Shown one piece after another: positions 38,022 through 47,674 of a stretch of 64,000 nucleotides of DNA (position 1 is the stretch's first letter; every line of letters begins with the position of its first letter). The stretch comes from Acidihalobacter yilgarnensis (GTDB lineage Bacteria; Pseudomonadota; Gammaproteobacteria; DSM-5130; Acidihalobacteraceae). Location of the stretch: assembly GCF_001753245.1 (NCBI RefSeq), contig NZ_CP017415.1:2570501-2634500 (forward strand). Reading direction: 5' to 3'. A program made the position numbers and the translations under genes. The notes under the pieces were generated by a model. It was given only the letters and a program-made list of their open reading frames with translations. It ran no database searches and was not told where the DNA came from.

Positions 38022-38513
38022 CTAGAACGGAATATCGTCATCAAAATCGATGGGCGCTTCCTGGTGCGCTGGCGGCTGCTGCTGGGCCGGGGCGCGGCTG
38101 CTAGCAGCCGGAGCTGGGGCTGCAGCTGGTTGGCGCTCCTGCGCGGCTGGGGCATCGAAGCCGGCCGTGCCGCCTGCGCGACCGCCAAGCATCTGCATGT
38201 CGGAGGCAACGACTTCGGTGGTGTAGCGGTCTTGACCGTCCTGGCCCTGCCACTTGCGCGTACGCAGGCTACCCTCGACATAGACCTGGGAACCCTTGCG
38301 CAGGTATTCACCCGCAATCTCGGCAAGCTTGTTGAAGAACACCACGCGGTGCCATTCAGTGCGTTCCTGGCGATCGCCGCTGTTCTTGTCCTTCCAGCTC
38401 TCGGTGGTCGCGAGGGTGACATTGGTCACCGCGCCGCCGCTAGGCATGTAACGCACCTCGGGATCGCCCCCGAGGTTGCCGATCAAAATGACTTTGTTGA
38501 CGCCTCTGGCCAT
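38022..38513 (-). CDS. ssb: single-stranded DNA-binding protein
   Basis: A 163-residue SSB. The OB fold begins [20 protein letters not shown] and runs to about residue 112, with [20 protein letters not shown] typical of SSB. A Gln/Ala/Pro-rich linker leads to the acidic tip DFDDDIPF, which recruits repair and replication enzymes. Length and features are those of the chromosomal copy. The ssb-MFS-uvrA neighbourhood is conserved in many gammaproteobacteria. Confidence 0.97.
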   Translation of the reverse strand: MARGVNKVILIGNLGGDPEVRYMPSGGAVTNVTLATTESWKDKNSGDRQERTEWHRVVFFNKLAEIAGEYLRKGSQVYVEGSLRTRKWQGQDGQDRYTTEVVASDMQMLGGRAGGTAGFDAPAAQERQPAAAPAPAASSRAPAQQQPPAHQEAPIDFDDDIPF

Positions 38514-38579
38514 GAATCCCTGTCTCCCTGATGCACGCCCCCGGCGGCGTGCCGGCGCAGGGGGCTCAAAGCCGGCATT

Positions 38580-39974
38580 CTACGTGCTTGCCGGCGAAAA
38601 CTCACGCAGACGGGACTCGTCCAGGGCGTTACGGTCGACCTTGAGATAGGCCACGCTTTCCTCGGCCACGACCATCACCTCGGCAACCCCCGGCACGCGC
38701 GCCAATGCCGCGGCGGTGCCTGCTTCTTCACGGGCGGCAGCCTCTTCCAGATGCAGTACATAGCTCGACAGATAGCGCGGGCTTTTCATGCTGCTGGCCA
38801 ACAACAACCAGATCGCGACACCGGCGGCGCCCAGGAGGAATACGCCATCAAACCCCCAGTGGCCGTAGACGGCACCACCGGCAGCACCACCCGCAAAGAT
38901 ACCCAGGAACTGTGCGGTCGAGTACACGCCCATGGCGGTGCCCTTGCGCGCCGCCGGCGCCATCTTGGCGACCAGCGATGGCAGACTGGCCTCCAGCAGG
39001 TTGAAGGCCGTGAAGAAGATCAGCAGGGTGGCGATCATCTCAGCCAGCGAGCGATCGCTGAACAGATAGAGAATTTCGGACAGGCCGAGCACGGCGATCG
39101 CCCCGAGGAACATCGACTTCATCTTGCGGCGTTTTTCCGAGATGATGATCAATGGCACCATGATGATGAAGGCAATCAACATCACCGGCAGATACAGCTC
39201 CCAGCTATCGCCGCGCTCAATACCGGTCAACCGGGTCAGCACGAGCGGCAGGATCACGAAATTCGCGGTCAGCACGAACTGCATCATGAAAATACCGAGG
39301 TCTAGGCGCAGCAGCTGGGTGTCGCGCAGTACGGCGCCGAAGGCGTCGGCAACCACCTCGGTATCCCGGTGCAGCTTGTGCTCCCGCGGCGTCGGCACCA
39401 TCCACTGGGCGATGGCCATGCCGACCAAGCCAAGCACGGCGGTCACCCAGAAGATGCCGTCAACACCGATCCAGCGATTGAGTATCGGGCCGGCAACCAG
39501 CGCGACGCTGAAGGCAATACCGATGCTCAAGCCGATGGAACCCATGACCTTGGTACGATGCTCGTCCCGCGTCAGATCTGCGGCCAGGGCCATGACCGTG
39601 GAAGAAATCGCCCCGGCGCCCTGCAGGGCACGCCCGAAGATCACGCCATAGATCGAGTGGGACAAAGCGGCCACGATACTGCCAATGATGAAGATAACTA
39701 GGCCGCCGAGAATGATCGGCTTGCGCCCGATGCGGTCGGACAACATGCCGAACGGAATTTGCAGAATAGCCTGGGTGAGGCCATAGATACCGATGGCGAG
39801 GCCGATGAGAAAGGGCGTGTGCCCCTTGAGCTCTGCCCCGTACAGCGTGAACACCGGCAATATCATGAACAGCCCGAGCATGCGGACGGAGTAGATGCCG
39901 GCCAATGACATAGCCGTGCGTTTTTCCTGTGGCGACATGGCGTCGTCGAATCCGGATGCCTTGCGCTGCTGCAT
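38580..39974 (-). CDS. MFS transporter of the ssb-uvrA locus
   Basis: A 464-residue inner-membrane protein with twelve membrane segments and the MFS signature between helices 2 and 3 (GMLSDRIGRKPIIL). The C-terminal 60 residues form a small soluble domain (VPGVAEVMVVAEESVAYLKV) resembling a heavy-metal-associated or ACT-like fold. The substrate is unknown; multidrug efflux is often proposed for relatives. ATG 39974 (MQQRKASG) is chosen; the longer frame runs into the uvrA promoter region. It is divergent from uvrA. Confidence 0.88.
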   Translation of the reverse strand: MQQRKASGFDDAMSPQEKRTAMSLAGIYSVRMLGLFMILPVFTLYGAELKGHTPFLIGLAIGIYGLTQAILQIPFGMLSDRIGRKPIILGGLVIFIIGSIVAALSHSIYGVIFGRALQGAGAISSTVMALAADLTRDEHRTKVMGSIGLSIGIAFSVALVAGPILNRWIGVDGIFWVTAVLGLVGMAIAQWMVPTPREHKLHRDTEVVADAFGAVLRDTQLLRLDLGIFMMQFVLTANFVILPLVLTRLTGIERGDSWELYLPVMLIAFIIMVPLIIISEKRRKMKSMFLGAIAVLGLSEILYLFSDRSLAEMIATLLIFFTAFNLLEASLPSLVAKMAPAARKGTAMGVYSTAQFLGIFAGGAAGGAVYGHWGFDGVFLLGAAGVAIWLLLASSMKSPRYLSSYVLHLEEAAAREEAGTAAALARVPGVAEVMVVAEESVAYLKVDRNALDESRLREFSPAST

Positions 39975-40135
39975 CAATACGCTCCTGAGTAATTGTGTGT
40001 AGTGACTATAGGTTAGGCATGACCCCCTTCGGGTCCAAGGTTTCGACCACGATAATCGAGAAAATATCCCTCGGACTGGCAGCGACTGGAGTCCGGGCTT
40101 AAGATAACCGGCTGAATCGCGTCTTGGTAGCCTCA

Positions 40136-42988
40136 ATGGACTTTATCCGCATCCGCGGTGCCCGCACCCATAATCTCAAAAACATCGATCTTGACCTGCC
40201 GCGCGAGCGGCTGGTGGTGATTACCGGACTATCGGGCTCTGGCAAATCTTCGCTCGCCTTCGACACTTTGTTCGCGGAAGGCCAGCGGCGCTATGTGGAG
40301 TCTTTATCGGCCTACGCGCGCCAGTTCCTGTCGGTGATGGAAAAGCCCGACGTGGACTATATCGAGGGCTTGTCGCCCGCGATCTCCATCGAGCAGAAAA
40401 CCACTTCGCACAACCCCCGCTCCACCGTGGGCACCATCACGGAGATCTACGACTACCTGCGGCTGCTGTACGCACGGGCCGGCACACCGCATTGCCCGGA
40501 CCACGATCTGCCGCTGGAGGCACAGACCGTTAGCCAGATGGTCGATCAGATCCTCGCCCTGCCGGAGGGTACGCGGATCATGCTGTTGGCGCCGCTGATT
40601 TCCGGGCGCAAAGGCGAGCATGCACAGGTGCTCGACGAGCTGCGCAGCCAGGGTTTCATCCGCGCGCGGGTCGACGGCGAGATCCATGAGCTCGACAGCA
40701 CGCCCGTCCTCGATCCCAAGCGTAAGCACAGCATCGAGGCCGTCATCGACCGACTGCGCGTGCGACCGGACATTGCGCTGCGACTTGCCGAATCATTCGA
40801 AACCGCTCTGCGCCTGGGCGAGGGCATCGCACGCATCGCCTTCATGGACGACAAACAGCGGGAGGAACTGGTCTGCTCTTCGCGTTACGCCTGCCCCCAA
40901 TGCGGCTATTCGCTTGCGGAGCTTGAGCCACGGCTATTTTCATTCAACAATCCATTCGGCGCCTGCACGACTTGCGACGGTCTCGGCATACAGTCTTTCT
41001 TCGATCCAGAGCGCGTGGTCGTCAATCCCGACCTGAGTCTCGCCGGTGGCGCCATCCGTGGCTGGGACCGGCGCAACGAGCACTACTACCGCCTGGTCGG
41101 GGCGCTTGCCGCGCACTACGATTTCGACCCCGAAGTCCCCTGGAATGAATTGCCCGCCAAGATACGCCACATCATGCTCGACGGCAGCGGGCGCGAGTCC
41201 ATCACTTTCACCGAGCGCGACGCACGCGGCAAGGCGGTCAAGCGCAGCCACCCCTTCGAGGGCATATTGCCGAACATGGCGCGGCGCTACCGTGAAACCG
41301 AGTCGAGCGCGGTGCGCGAGGAACTCGGGCGGTACCTGTCTAGCCGGCAGTGCGCGGACTGCGGCGGCAGCCGTCTGAATCGTGCCGCCCGGCATGTGTT
41401 CGTGGGCGAACGCCCGCTGCCCGAATTGACCCGCACGCCGATCGAACAGGCCCTGGCCTTCTTCACGCAGCTTGACCTGCCGGGTCGGCGCGGCCAGATC
41501 GCGAGCAAAATCGTCAAGGAAATCGTGGCCCGCCTCAGCTTTCTGGTGAACGTGGGTCTGGATTACCTCACGCTGGAACGCAGTGCGGACACACTCTCCG
41601 GTGGCGAGGCGCAGCGCATCCGGCTGGCCAGTCAGATCGGTGCCGGACTGGTGGGCGTAATGTATGTTCTGGACGAGCCCTCCATCGGCCTGCACCAGCG
41701 CGACAACCAACGCTTGCTCGACACCCTCGCCCGCCTGCGCGATCTCGGCAACAGCGTGATCGTGGTGGAACACGACGAGGACGCGATTCGCGCCGCTGAC
41801 CATGTCGTCGACATTGGGCCCGGAGCTGGTCTACATGGCGGTCGCGTGATCGCAGAGGGTACGCCCGACGCTGTGGCCGCCAACCCCGCCTCGCTGACCG
41901 GACAGTATCTCTCCGGGCAACGCAGCGTCGCGGTTCCCGAGCAACGGCATATCCCGGACGAAGATGCCTGGCTAACCGTCAAAGGCGCCCGCGGGAACAA
42001 TCTAAAAGGTGTAGACATGGCAATCCCGCTGGGTCTGCTCACCTGCGTGACCGGCGTTTCCGGTTCCGGCAAGTCCACCTTGGTCAACGACACCGTGTAC
42101 CGCCTGCTTGCCAAGCACTTCTACGGCGCCAGCGAGGAACCGGCCGCCTTTGATGCCGTTGAGGGACTCGAACACCTGGACAAAATTGTGGCCATCGACC
42201 AGAGCCCAATCGGACGCACGCCACGCTCCAATCCGGCCACCTATACTGGCCTCTTCACACCCATTCGCGAGCTATTCGCGGGCACCGCCGAAGCGCGATC
42301 GCGCGGCTACACGCCAGGACGCTTCAGCTTCAACGTACGCGGTGGACGCTGCGAAGCCTGTCAGGGCGAGGGCTTTACCAAGGTCGAGATGGTCTTTCTG
42401 GCTGATATTTACGTGCCCTGCGATGTGTGCAAGGGACAGCGCTACAACCGCGAAACCTTGAGCGTGCCCTACAAGGGCAAGAACGTGCACGAAGTGCTCC
42501 AAATGACGGTAGAGGATGCACTTACATTCTTCGCACCGGTTCCCGTCGTGCACCGCAAGTTACAAACGCTGATGGACGTCGGCCTTTCGTATATTACCCT
42601 CGGCCAAAGCGCAACCACGCTCTCCGGCGGTGAGGCGCAACGCGTCAAGCTCGCCAAGGAACTGTCCAAGCGAGCCACCGGACGAACGCTTTACATACTC
42701 GACGAGCCTACCACGGGGCTGCACTTCCACGATGTGGACCAATTGCTTGGGGTGCTGCACCAACTGCGCGATCAGGGCAATACGATAGTCGTCATCGAGC
42801 ATAACCTCGATGTCATCAAGACGGCCGACTGGGTGATTGACCTTGGCCCGGAGGGCGGTGATGGCGGCGGTGAAATCATTGCGGCGGGCACCCCGGAAAT
42901 CATCGCGGCTACAACGGGCTCGTATACCGGCCAATTTCTAAAACCGCTGCTCAAACGAGGGCAAACCCGCCCGCGTAAACGTGCCTGA
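40136..42988 (+). CDS. uvrA: excinuclease ABC subunit A
   Basis: Damage-recognition ATPase of nucleotide excision repair, 950 residues. Two ABC modules are seen: Walker [14 protein letters not shown] and [13 protein letters not shown], with signatures [13 protein letters not shown] and [13 protein letters not shown]. Zinc sites include [17 protein letters not shown] and [17 protein letters not shown] 40136 (MDFIRIRGA) is chosen over a TTG 12 bases upstream. The gene is divergent from the MFS gene across 161 bp. An IS200/IS605 element follows at its 3' side. Confidence 0.97.
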   Translation: MDFIRIRGARTHNLKNIDLDLPRERLVVITGLSGSGKSSLAFDTLFAEGQRRYVESLSAYARQFLSVMEKPDVDYIEGLSPAISIEQKTTSHNPRSTVGTITEIYDYLRLLYARAGTPHCPDHDLPLEAQTVSQMVDQILALPEGTRIMLLAPLISGRKGEHAQVLDELRSQGFIRARVDGEIHELDSTPVLDPKRKHSIEAVIDRLRVRPDIALRLAESFETALRLGEGIARIAFMDDKQREELVCSSRYACPQCGYSLAELEPRLFSFNNPFGACTTCDGLGIQSFFDPERVVVNPDLSLAGGAIRGWDRRNEHYYRLVGALAAHYDFDPEVPWNELPAKIRHIMLDGSGRESITFTERDARGKAVKRSHPFEGILPNMARRYRETESSAVREELGRYLSSRQCADCGGSRLNRAARHVFVGERPLPELTRTPIEQALAFFTQLDLPGRRGQIASKIVKEIVARLSFLVNVGLDYLTLERSADTLSGGEAQRIRLASQIGAGLVGVMYVLDEPSIGLHQRDNQRLLDTLARLRDLGNSVIVVEHDEDAIRAADHVVDIGPGAGLHGGRVIAEGTPDAVAANPASLTGQYLSGQRSVAVPEQRHIPDEDAWLTVKGARGNNLKGVDMAIPLGLLTCVTGVSGSGKSTLVNDTVYRLLAKHFYGASEEPAAFDAVEGLEHLDKIVAIDQSPIGRTPRSNPATYTGLFTPIRELFAGTAEARSRGYTPGRFSFNVRGGRCEACQGEGFTKVEMVFLADIYVPCDVCKGQRYNRETLSVPYKGKNVHEVLQMTVEDALTFFAPVPVVHRKLQTLMDVGLSYITLGQSATTLSGGEAQRVKLAKELSKRATGRTLYILDEPTTGLHFHDVDQLLGVLHQLRDQGNTIVVIEHNLDVIKTADWVIDLGPEGGDGGGEIIAAGTPEIIAATTGSYTGQFLKPLLKRGQTRPRKRA

Positions 42989-43062
42989 ACGCTGACAGCG
43001 GCAGTCAGGCCAGTATTGCCACCGACGAGCCGATACCCGCGCAGAGATGAAGTCTCCCGCCA

Positions 43063-44514
43063 CTAAGCGCGTAAACGCGTTGTAGTGGGGGTTTCTTCTT
43101 GGGTCAACGACCAGAGCGCAGGCGTGTTACCACCCCCACAACTGACCACGGTCTCACCAAGCGTAGATTGCGATTCCTCGCAATCGGTTCGAGAGCCTTC
43201 CGCCCCTACCTTGTTCCTTGTGATCCTGCACCGTTTCTTGTCTTTCCGAACACACTTTCCTGACAGCAATTGCCGGACACCGCGCAGGGCGATGACTTTG
43301 GCCGCATTGTGGTCAGCATGGTCAGTATTTCCGCAGCTTAGGCAGACAAATTCGGATTGTGATACCCGATTGTCCTGGTGAATGTGGCCGCACGCGGCAC
43401 ATTCCTGCGAAGAGTAGAACGGTGGCACTTCGATAACCAACTTGCCTTGTCGGCGAGCCTTGTACTGCAAATAGGTTTTTGTCTGCCCCCAAGTGGAGGC
43501 CAGAATGGACTTGTTGAGGCCGGACTTGGCGGCAGCGCCGTTCTTGATCCAACGACCTTGCGCGTCCTGTTTAGGTTTGGCCTTTGCGGTCATGTTTTTG
43601 ACCTTGAGCGCCTCGAACACGAACAGCTTGTAGCGCGGATCAGTCGCAAGCGTGTGGCTGGTCTTATGGGCCACATCCCGGCGCACGTCGGCGCCATACC
43701 GCTGGTAACGCGCGACCTTGCGCTTCGCTTTAACCCAGCCCGCCGAACCCTTGACGCGCCGTGCCTGACGGCGTTGCCAGCGTTTTTTGTGACGTTCCTG
43801 GGCCAGCAGGCGTTTCTTCTGTACTTTCGAGAAATCAAATTCCTGCGAGTCGCTCCCGGCCAGAGGCAATTTAACGCCTCGGTCCAAGCCAACAGTCATC
43901 TTGCGCAATTCCGGTTCATCGAATCGAATCAGCCAGTCGGTGGTGTCTTTGTCGGTCGGTTCGGGTAGTCCATCGTCATAGTTGAATGAAACGTGCCAGC
44001 GTCCGGCGTGGATACTGATATGCAACGAGGCCGGCAGTTTGAATTCCTTGTGCGCCTTGAAAGCCAAAATCCCGACTGGGAATTTCTGGGTGCCCATGTG
44101 CAGTTGATGCCCGGTGACTTCACCCGTGTCGGCATCCATTACCGGGATGAACTTGAAAACTTCAGACGTGAGCCAAGCAGCCTGCTTGCCATGCTTCTTG
44201 TGAAGGGTCGGGCGACCGCCTAATTTGGAAAAATACCGCCCATAGGCTTGCTTACATAACACCGCGCCATTGCGCAACAACACGCTGGGCACTTCGGACA
44301 GGTAGGGCGTGAGTTCGGTTTTGAACTGGCTGTAGCGCTGATCTATCGGGATGGGTTGTCCGGTGTGCTGCAAAGACTTCCGCGCAAAACAGCGGAAATA
44401 CTGGTCTTCGCGTACTTTTGAATTGTAAATATGCCGCTGGCAACCGATCCACCGCAGCAGCGTGCGTTTCTGCACAGGGGTGGGATAGCAACGAAAGCGA
44501 TTGCCGATTTGCAT
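43063..44514 (-). CDS. tnpB: TnpB, RNA-guided nuclease of an IS200/IS605 element
   Basis: A 483-residue TnpB. RuvC-type acidic residues are present: D211 (VGLDRG), E301 (FVFEALKV) and D401 (DHADHNAA). The zinc ribbon is formed by C372, C375, C391 and C394 (ECAACGH, CLSCG). TnpB proteins are guided by an RNA from the element's right end to cut DNA and favour element retention. The start MQIGNRFRCYPTP at 44514 is the normal N-terminus. The protein is longer than most TnpB, with a C-terminal tail of about 80 residues after RuvC III. Confidence 0.9.
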   Translation of the reverse strand: MQIGNRFRCYPTPVQKRTLLRWIGCQRHIYNSKVREDQYFRCFARKSLQHTGQPIPIDQRYSQFKTELTPYLSEVPSVLLRNGAVLCKQAYGRYFSKLGGRPTLHKKHGKQAAWLTSEVFKFIPVMDADTGEVTGHQLHMGTQKFPVGILAFKAHKEFKLPASLHISIHAGRWHVSFNYDDGLPEPTDKDTTDWLIRFDEPELRKMTVGLDRGVKLPLAGSDSQEFDFSKVQKKRLLAQERHKKRWQRRQARRVKGSAGWVKAKRKVARYQRYGADVRRDVAHKTSHTLATDPRYKLFVFEALKVKNMTAKAKPKQDAQGRWIKNGAAAKSGLNKSILASTWGQTKTYLQYKARRQGKLVIEVPPFYSSQECAACGHIHQDNRVSQSEFVCLSCGNTDHADHNAAKVIALRGVRQLLSGKCVRKDKKRCRITRNKVGAEGSRTDCEESQSTLGETVVSCGGGNTPALWSLTQEETPTTTRLRA

Positions 44515-44550
44515 CGGTGATATGCTACCACAATTACTTAGGGCGCAAGC

Positions 44551-45006
44551 ATGGAAAGCAATAATAAATCGAGTTCTCACGCAGTATTTAACATTAAGCT
44601 ACATATCGTCTTTGTCACGAAGTATCGCCGCAAAACACTCGCGCCAGAACTATTGGAATACCTCGAAACCGCTTTTGGCGAAATACTTGAAGGATGGCGT
44701 TGCAAGTTAATTGAATTCGGCGGCGAACTCGACCATATATATCTCCTGGTTGATATCCATCCGGCACTGGATATATCGGTACTGATCAACAACCTCAAGA
44801 CCGCAAGCGCGCGTCGAACCCGGAACCGATTTGCCGAACATCTTGCACCGTTCTACCACAAACCGCTGTTCTGGCACCGGGCTTACTTCGTAGGCTCGGT
44901 GGGCGGCGTGACGCTTGAAACGATTCGGGCCTACGTGGAGGCCCAGGGAACGGAAGAACACGTACACAAGGCCAAAGCCAAGTCAAAAACCAAGTCGTCC
45001 GCTTGA
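44551..45006 (+). CDS. tnpA: TnpA transposase, HUH motif altered
   Basis: A 151-residue Y1 transposase of IS200/IS605. It starts with a disordered leader, then NIKLHIVFVTKYRRK, the standard first strand. The catalytic tyrosine Y128 (RAYVEAQ) is present. The metal-binding pair, normally H-x-H, reads DHIYLLV (H62, Y64): the codon TAT replaces a CAT. This should impair metal binding and strand cleavage. The gene is otherwise full length. It shares a short promoter region with tnpB. Confidence 0.88.
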   Translation: MESNNKSSSHAVFNIKLHIVFVTKYRRKTLAPELLEYLETAFGEILEGWRCKLIEFGGELDHIYLLVDIHPALDISVLINNLKTASARRTRNRFAEHLAPFYHKPLFWHRAYFVGSVGGVTLETIRAYVEAQGTEEHVHKAKAKSKTKSSA

Positions 45007-45544
45007 CCCCCGCTTGGCGCAAGGCTGGTGTGGAACTCGCCTAAGAAGGGGAATGCGCGGACAAGTGTTCATCACAGGCGCTCACGCAATTGGTCGCAAA
45101 TTCGACCAAGCCATTCGCATTGGTATACCAGAAGGTGGTACCCGCGAGCGCTGCGGAAAACGTCGACGCCCACGCCAGACGATACGCACTCACCCACCGC
45201 CAGCACACTGTCTCGGGACAGGTTGGCCCCCGCGCGGCCGGTCAACGTATTCCCATTGTAATATACAGTCCCCGTCTGGTAGCTCCCTACCAGTTAGTCA
45301 ACGTGACTTTTTAGATTTGTATACGTTAGAAAGCCATCGTCAAGCCGATGCGAAGTTAACTCACCCGTTGCTGGTATGCTGGTACCAGGGCGCAGCCTCC
45401 CGGAGGGTCGGATTGAAGGCGCGGGGTCACTGGGGGTGCTTTTTGCGGGTGGTTTTTTGCGGGTGGTCTTTGCGATGTGGCCCTTCCCGAGCGGGCACGG
45501 CAATGCCGGGCATGCGTCCAGAGGTGAGCCGGCAGGCGATGCCT
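45007..45544. other. debris between insertion elements
   Basis: No supportable gene in this 538-bp stretch. Weak frames on both strands resemble no family. It separates the tnpA/tnpB element from an IS21-like repeated end. Confidence 0.45.
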
Positions 45545-45683
45545 GATTCCGAGCGCAGCCGTAGGCGGAGCGTGTGCCCGACCGACGGACGGTTGTGCCG
45601 GCCGGTGGTCCTGATTCCGCGTGAAGCGATAGCGCTGATTCCGCCAAGATGATTCCGTAAGCCGATTCCGGCGTATGATTCCG
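45545..45683. repeat. GATTCCG repeat cluster, IS21-like end
   Basis: The heptamer gattccg occurs six times, at 45545, 45613, 45637, 45651, 45664 and 45677, the last five within 71 bp. IS21-family elements carry multiple short repeats inside their ends, bound by IstA. No istA or istB remains nearby, so this would be a solo end of a lost element. Family assignment is tentative. Confidence 0.45.
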
Positions 45684-45756
45684 AGTGGGGTTCAGATGCC
45701 GAAGGCTGATTATGATCGGGGTCCATGCAGCCCATTTCACCAGGGTGACACCTCAC

Positions 45757-45900
45757 CTATGCGCTACAAATCGGATTGCAAAGCGGTGCATCGGACAACA
45801 GGTTGATCACCGCCACTCCCTGCGCTATGCGCAGCAGCACCGCTTGCATCTGCCCGAGATAAGGCCCTTCGATGTCAAAGTCAGTGATCAGGTGAATCAT
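45757..45900 (-). pseudogene. truncated SAM hydrolase (DUF62) N-terminus
   Basis: A 47-residue fragment, MIHLITDFDIEGPYLGQMQA onward, matching the start of S-adenosylmethionine hydroxide adenosyltransferase/fluorinase-family proteins (ITDFG..GPYLGQMKAV). Family members are about 250 residues, so only the first fifth remains. It ends in TAG at 45757 after NPICSA, where homology breaks off. Its ATG directly abuts the right end of the tnpB-only element. A loss caused by insertion and deletion is likely. Confidence 0.75.
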
Positions 45901-45961
45901 TGACTGCTCCTCGCCCTAAAGGACGGAGATTCCCACTTCACGGAAGCCAGCCCATGCTGCA
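45901..45961 (-). ncRNA. omegaRNA 3' scaffold of the tnpB-only element
   Basis: After the tnpB stop, the right end forms a final stem (ctccgtcctt with tagggcgaggag) that would close the omegaRNA scaffold; the transcript probably begins inside tnpB. The adjoining guide would be the flanking DNA, here the first codons of the SAM-hydrolase fragment (45900 downwards). The RNA is predicted from layout, not observed. Confidence 0.45.
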
Positions 45962-47101
45962 TCACTGCAACACGGGGCTTACAGCCTCTCCATGGGCTGA
46001 TGCCGCAAGTCCTGCGGCCAACACATTACGCGCAGCGTTAATGTCACGGTCGTGCTGCGTGTCGCATTCCGGACAGGTCCAGGTGCGCACGGACAACGGC
46101 ATTGAACCTTGGGTATGGCCGCAGACCGAGCAACGCTTGCTGGACGGATACCAGCGATCGATGCCGATCAGGGTGCGGCCATACCACTGCGCCTTGTACT
46201 CAAGTTGCCTGACGAATTCAGACCAGCCCGCATCGCTGATCGACTTTGCCAGAGGGTGGTTACGTTGCAGGTCGTTCACGGAAAGCGTCTCGATGGCGAT
46301 CACTTGGTTCTCGCTGACCAACCGGGTCGAGAGCTTGTGCAGGAAGTCCCTGCGCGAATCCGTGATGTGCGCATGCACGCGCGCGACTTTGCTTTTCGCT
46401 TTCGCCCGGTTCTTGGAACCGAGCTTTTTCTTCGCCAATCGGCGCTGGAGCCTGCCCAGGCGGCTTTCGTTCTGCCTGAACGCCTTGGGCGAGGTGACTT
46501 TCTCTCCCGTGGAGAGCACGGCGAAATGGGTCAGGCCAAGGTCGATGCCGATCTGCCCCGAGACAACAGGATTTGACGCCACAGCATCATCACAGAGCAA
46601 AGACGCGAAATACCGCCCTGCCGCATCCAGGGAGACCGTGACCGTCGTGAGTTTGGCGGCCTTGGGGATTGTGCGCGACCAGCGGATATTGAGCGGTTCG
46701 CTCATTTTCGCCAACCGCAGCTCGCGCAGCGCCGGCGTCCAGCGAAATGCGCTGGTGGTATATTCGGCGCTCTGCGGTCCGTGTTTACGCTTGAAGGCTG
46801 GGTACCGTGCGCGCTTGGCAAAAAAGTGGGTGAACGCGGTGTTGAGATGGCGCAGTGCCTGCTGCACCGGCACGCTGCTCACGTCGTTGAGCCACGCATG
46901 TTCAGGCGTCTTCTTCAGCGCCGTGAGCGCGGCGGACGTCTCGTGGTAACCGACCCGCTCTTGTCGCTGCAACCAGGCGTCGCTGCGCAACCGCAGCATG
47001 TGGTTATAGGCAAAGCGCGTGCACCCAAACGTCTGCGCCAGGACTTGCGCCTGCGCAGGCGTTGGATAAAACCGGAACCGGTAGGCGCGCTTCACATTCA
47101 T
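45962..47101 (-). CDS. tnpB: TnpB, RNA-guided nuclease (IS1341-type)
   Basis: A 379-residue TnpB. It opens MNVKRAYRFRFYPTPAQAQ. RuvC residues are D187 (GIDLGL), E271 (IAIETLSV) and D353 (DRDINAARN). The zinc ribbon is C324, C327, C343 and C346 (CSVCGH, CPECD). The catalytic set looks intact, and the length is typical of compact TnpB proteins. It is distinct in sequence from the 483-residue TnpB 1.5 kb away, so the two elements arrived separately. Confidence 0.92.
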   Translation of the reverse strand: MNVKRAYRFRFYPTPAQAQVLAQTFGCTRFAYNHMLRLRSDAWLQRQERVGYHETSAALTALKKTPEHAWLNDVSSVPVQQALRHLNTAFTHFFAKRARYPAFKRKHGPQSAEYTTSAFRWTPALRELRLAKMSEPLNIRWSRTIPKAAKLTTVTVSLDAAGRYFASLLCDDAVASNPVVSGQIGIDLGLTHFAVLSTGEKVTSPKAFRQNESRLGRLQRRLAKKKLGSKNRAKAKSKVARVHAHITDSRRDFLHKLSTRLVSENQVIAIETLSVNDLQRNHPLAKSISDAGWSEFVRQLEYKAQWYGRTLIGIDRWYPSSKRCSVCGHTQGSMPLSVRTWTCPECDTQHDRDINAARNVLAAGLAASAHGEAVSPVLQ

Positions 47102-47220
47102 GGCTTACACCATAACATTTTTTGTGTAAATGTAAATGCGGCGCCTCAATCAAGAGCCAAGCGGCACCTGTCCTCCCCGCCCTGAACGGCGGGGTTTCTC
47201 GGAGCAACGGATGAGAAGGC

Positions 47221-47268
47221 GTCAGACACGCGAAGGCCGGGACTGAGCCCGGCCTTCGCGTGTCTGAC
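47221..47268. terminator. 21-bp perfect hairpin after rplQ
   Basis: Arms gtcagacacgcgaaggccgg(g) at 47221-47241 and its exact complement at 47248-47268, with a 6-base loop. It sits 24 bp after the rplQ stop and should end the alpha operon. The T tract on the minus strand is weak, so the stem itself carries most of the strength. Confidence 0.8.
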
Positions 47269-47292
47269 TTATCACAGCTGAGTACGCCCACG

Positions 47293-47658
47293 TTATTCGT
47301 CGGGGCGATCAACCAGCTCAACCAGCGCCATCGGTGCATTATCGCCTGCGCGGAAACCACACTTGAGAATCCGCAGATAACCACCAGGGCGTGTCTTGTA
47401 ACGCGGACCCAGCTCCGAAAACAGCTTGCCGACGATTTCCTTGTCGCGCAGGCGGTCAAAGGCCATACGGCGATGATGGACGCTGTCTTCCTTTGCCAGC
47501 GTGATCAGGGGCTCTGCGGTCCGGCGCAATTCCTTGGCCTTGGGCAGCGTGGTCTTGATCACTTCATGGCGCATCAGGGATACCGCGAGGCTTTGCAGTG
47601 TAGCCTTACGGTGGGCCGAGTTGCGACTCAGTTGTCTGCCTATATTGCGATGACGCAT
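47293..47658 (-). CDS. rplQ: ribosomal protein L17
   Basis: A 121-residue large-subunit protein, beginning [20 protein letters not shown] and containing [20 protein letters not shown], as in bacterial L17. It is the last gene of the alpha operon, directly after rpoA (16 bp), and is followed by a strong hairpin terminator. Length and sequence are standard. Confidence 0.98.
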   Translation of the reverse strand: MRHRNIGRQLSRNSAHRKATLQSLAVSLMRHEVIKTTLPKAKELRRTAEPLITLAKEDSVHHRRMAFDRLRDKEIVGKLFSELGPRYKTRPGGYLRILKCGFRAGDNAPMALVELVDRPDE

Positions 47659-47674
47659 GACTCAATTCCTAAGC

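Larger units (their letters stand above)
43056..45060. mobile_element. IS200/IS605-family element with divergent tnpA and tnpB
   Basis: The element has tnpB on the minus strand and tnpA on the plus strand, 36 bp apart, so their promoters overlap. The right end is marked by a hairpin (cccgccacta at 43056 pairing with tagtggggg at 43083-43091) that includes the tnpB stop. The left end beyond tnpA is not clearly resolved. It lies 67 bp after uvrA. tnpB looks intact; tnpA has lost a catalytic histidine. Confidence 0.75.
45901..47205 (-). mobile_element. tnpB-only IS200/IS605 (IS1341-type) element
   Basis: A single tnpB on the minus strand is flanked by a left-end hairpin (ccccgcc at 47175-47181 pairing with ggcgggg at 47188-47194) and a right end with gaatctccgtcctttagggc (about 45910-45930) closing at about 45901. 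There is no tnpA, so movement would need one in trans. The element lies between the rplQ terminator and a truncated SAM-hydrolase gene. Its right end is the same type as the orphan remnant at 36.4 kb. Confidence 0.75.

Noticed and set aside
39975-40135. LexA box upstream of uvrA
   Set aside because: I found no CTG-N10-CAG match in the 161-bp gap; near matches lack one half-site.
45294-45740. Minus-strand 148-codon frame
   Set aside because: It runs through the GATTCCG repeat cluster and mobile-element debris and shows no family features.
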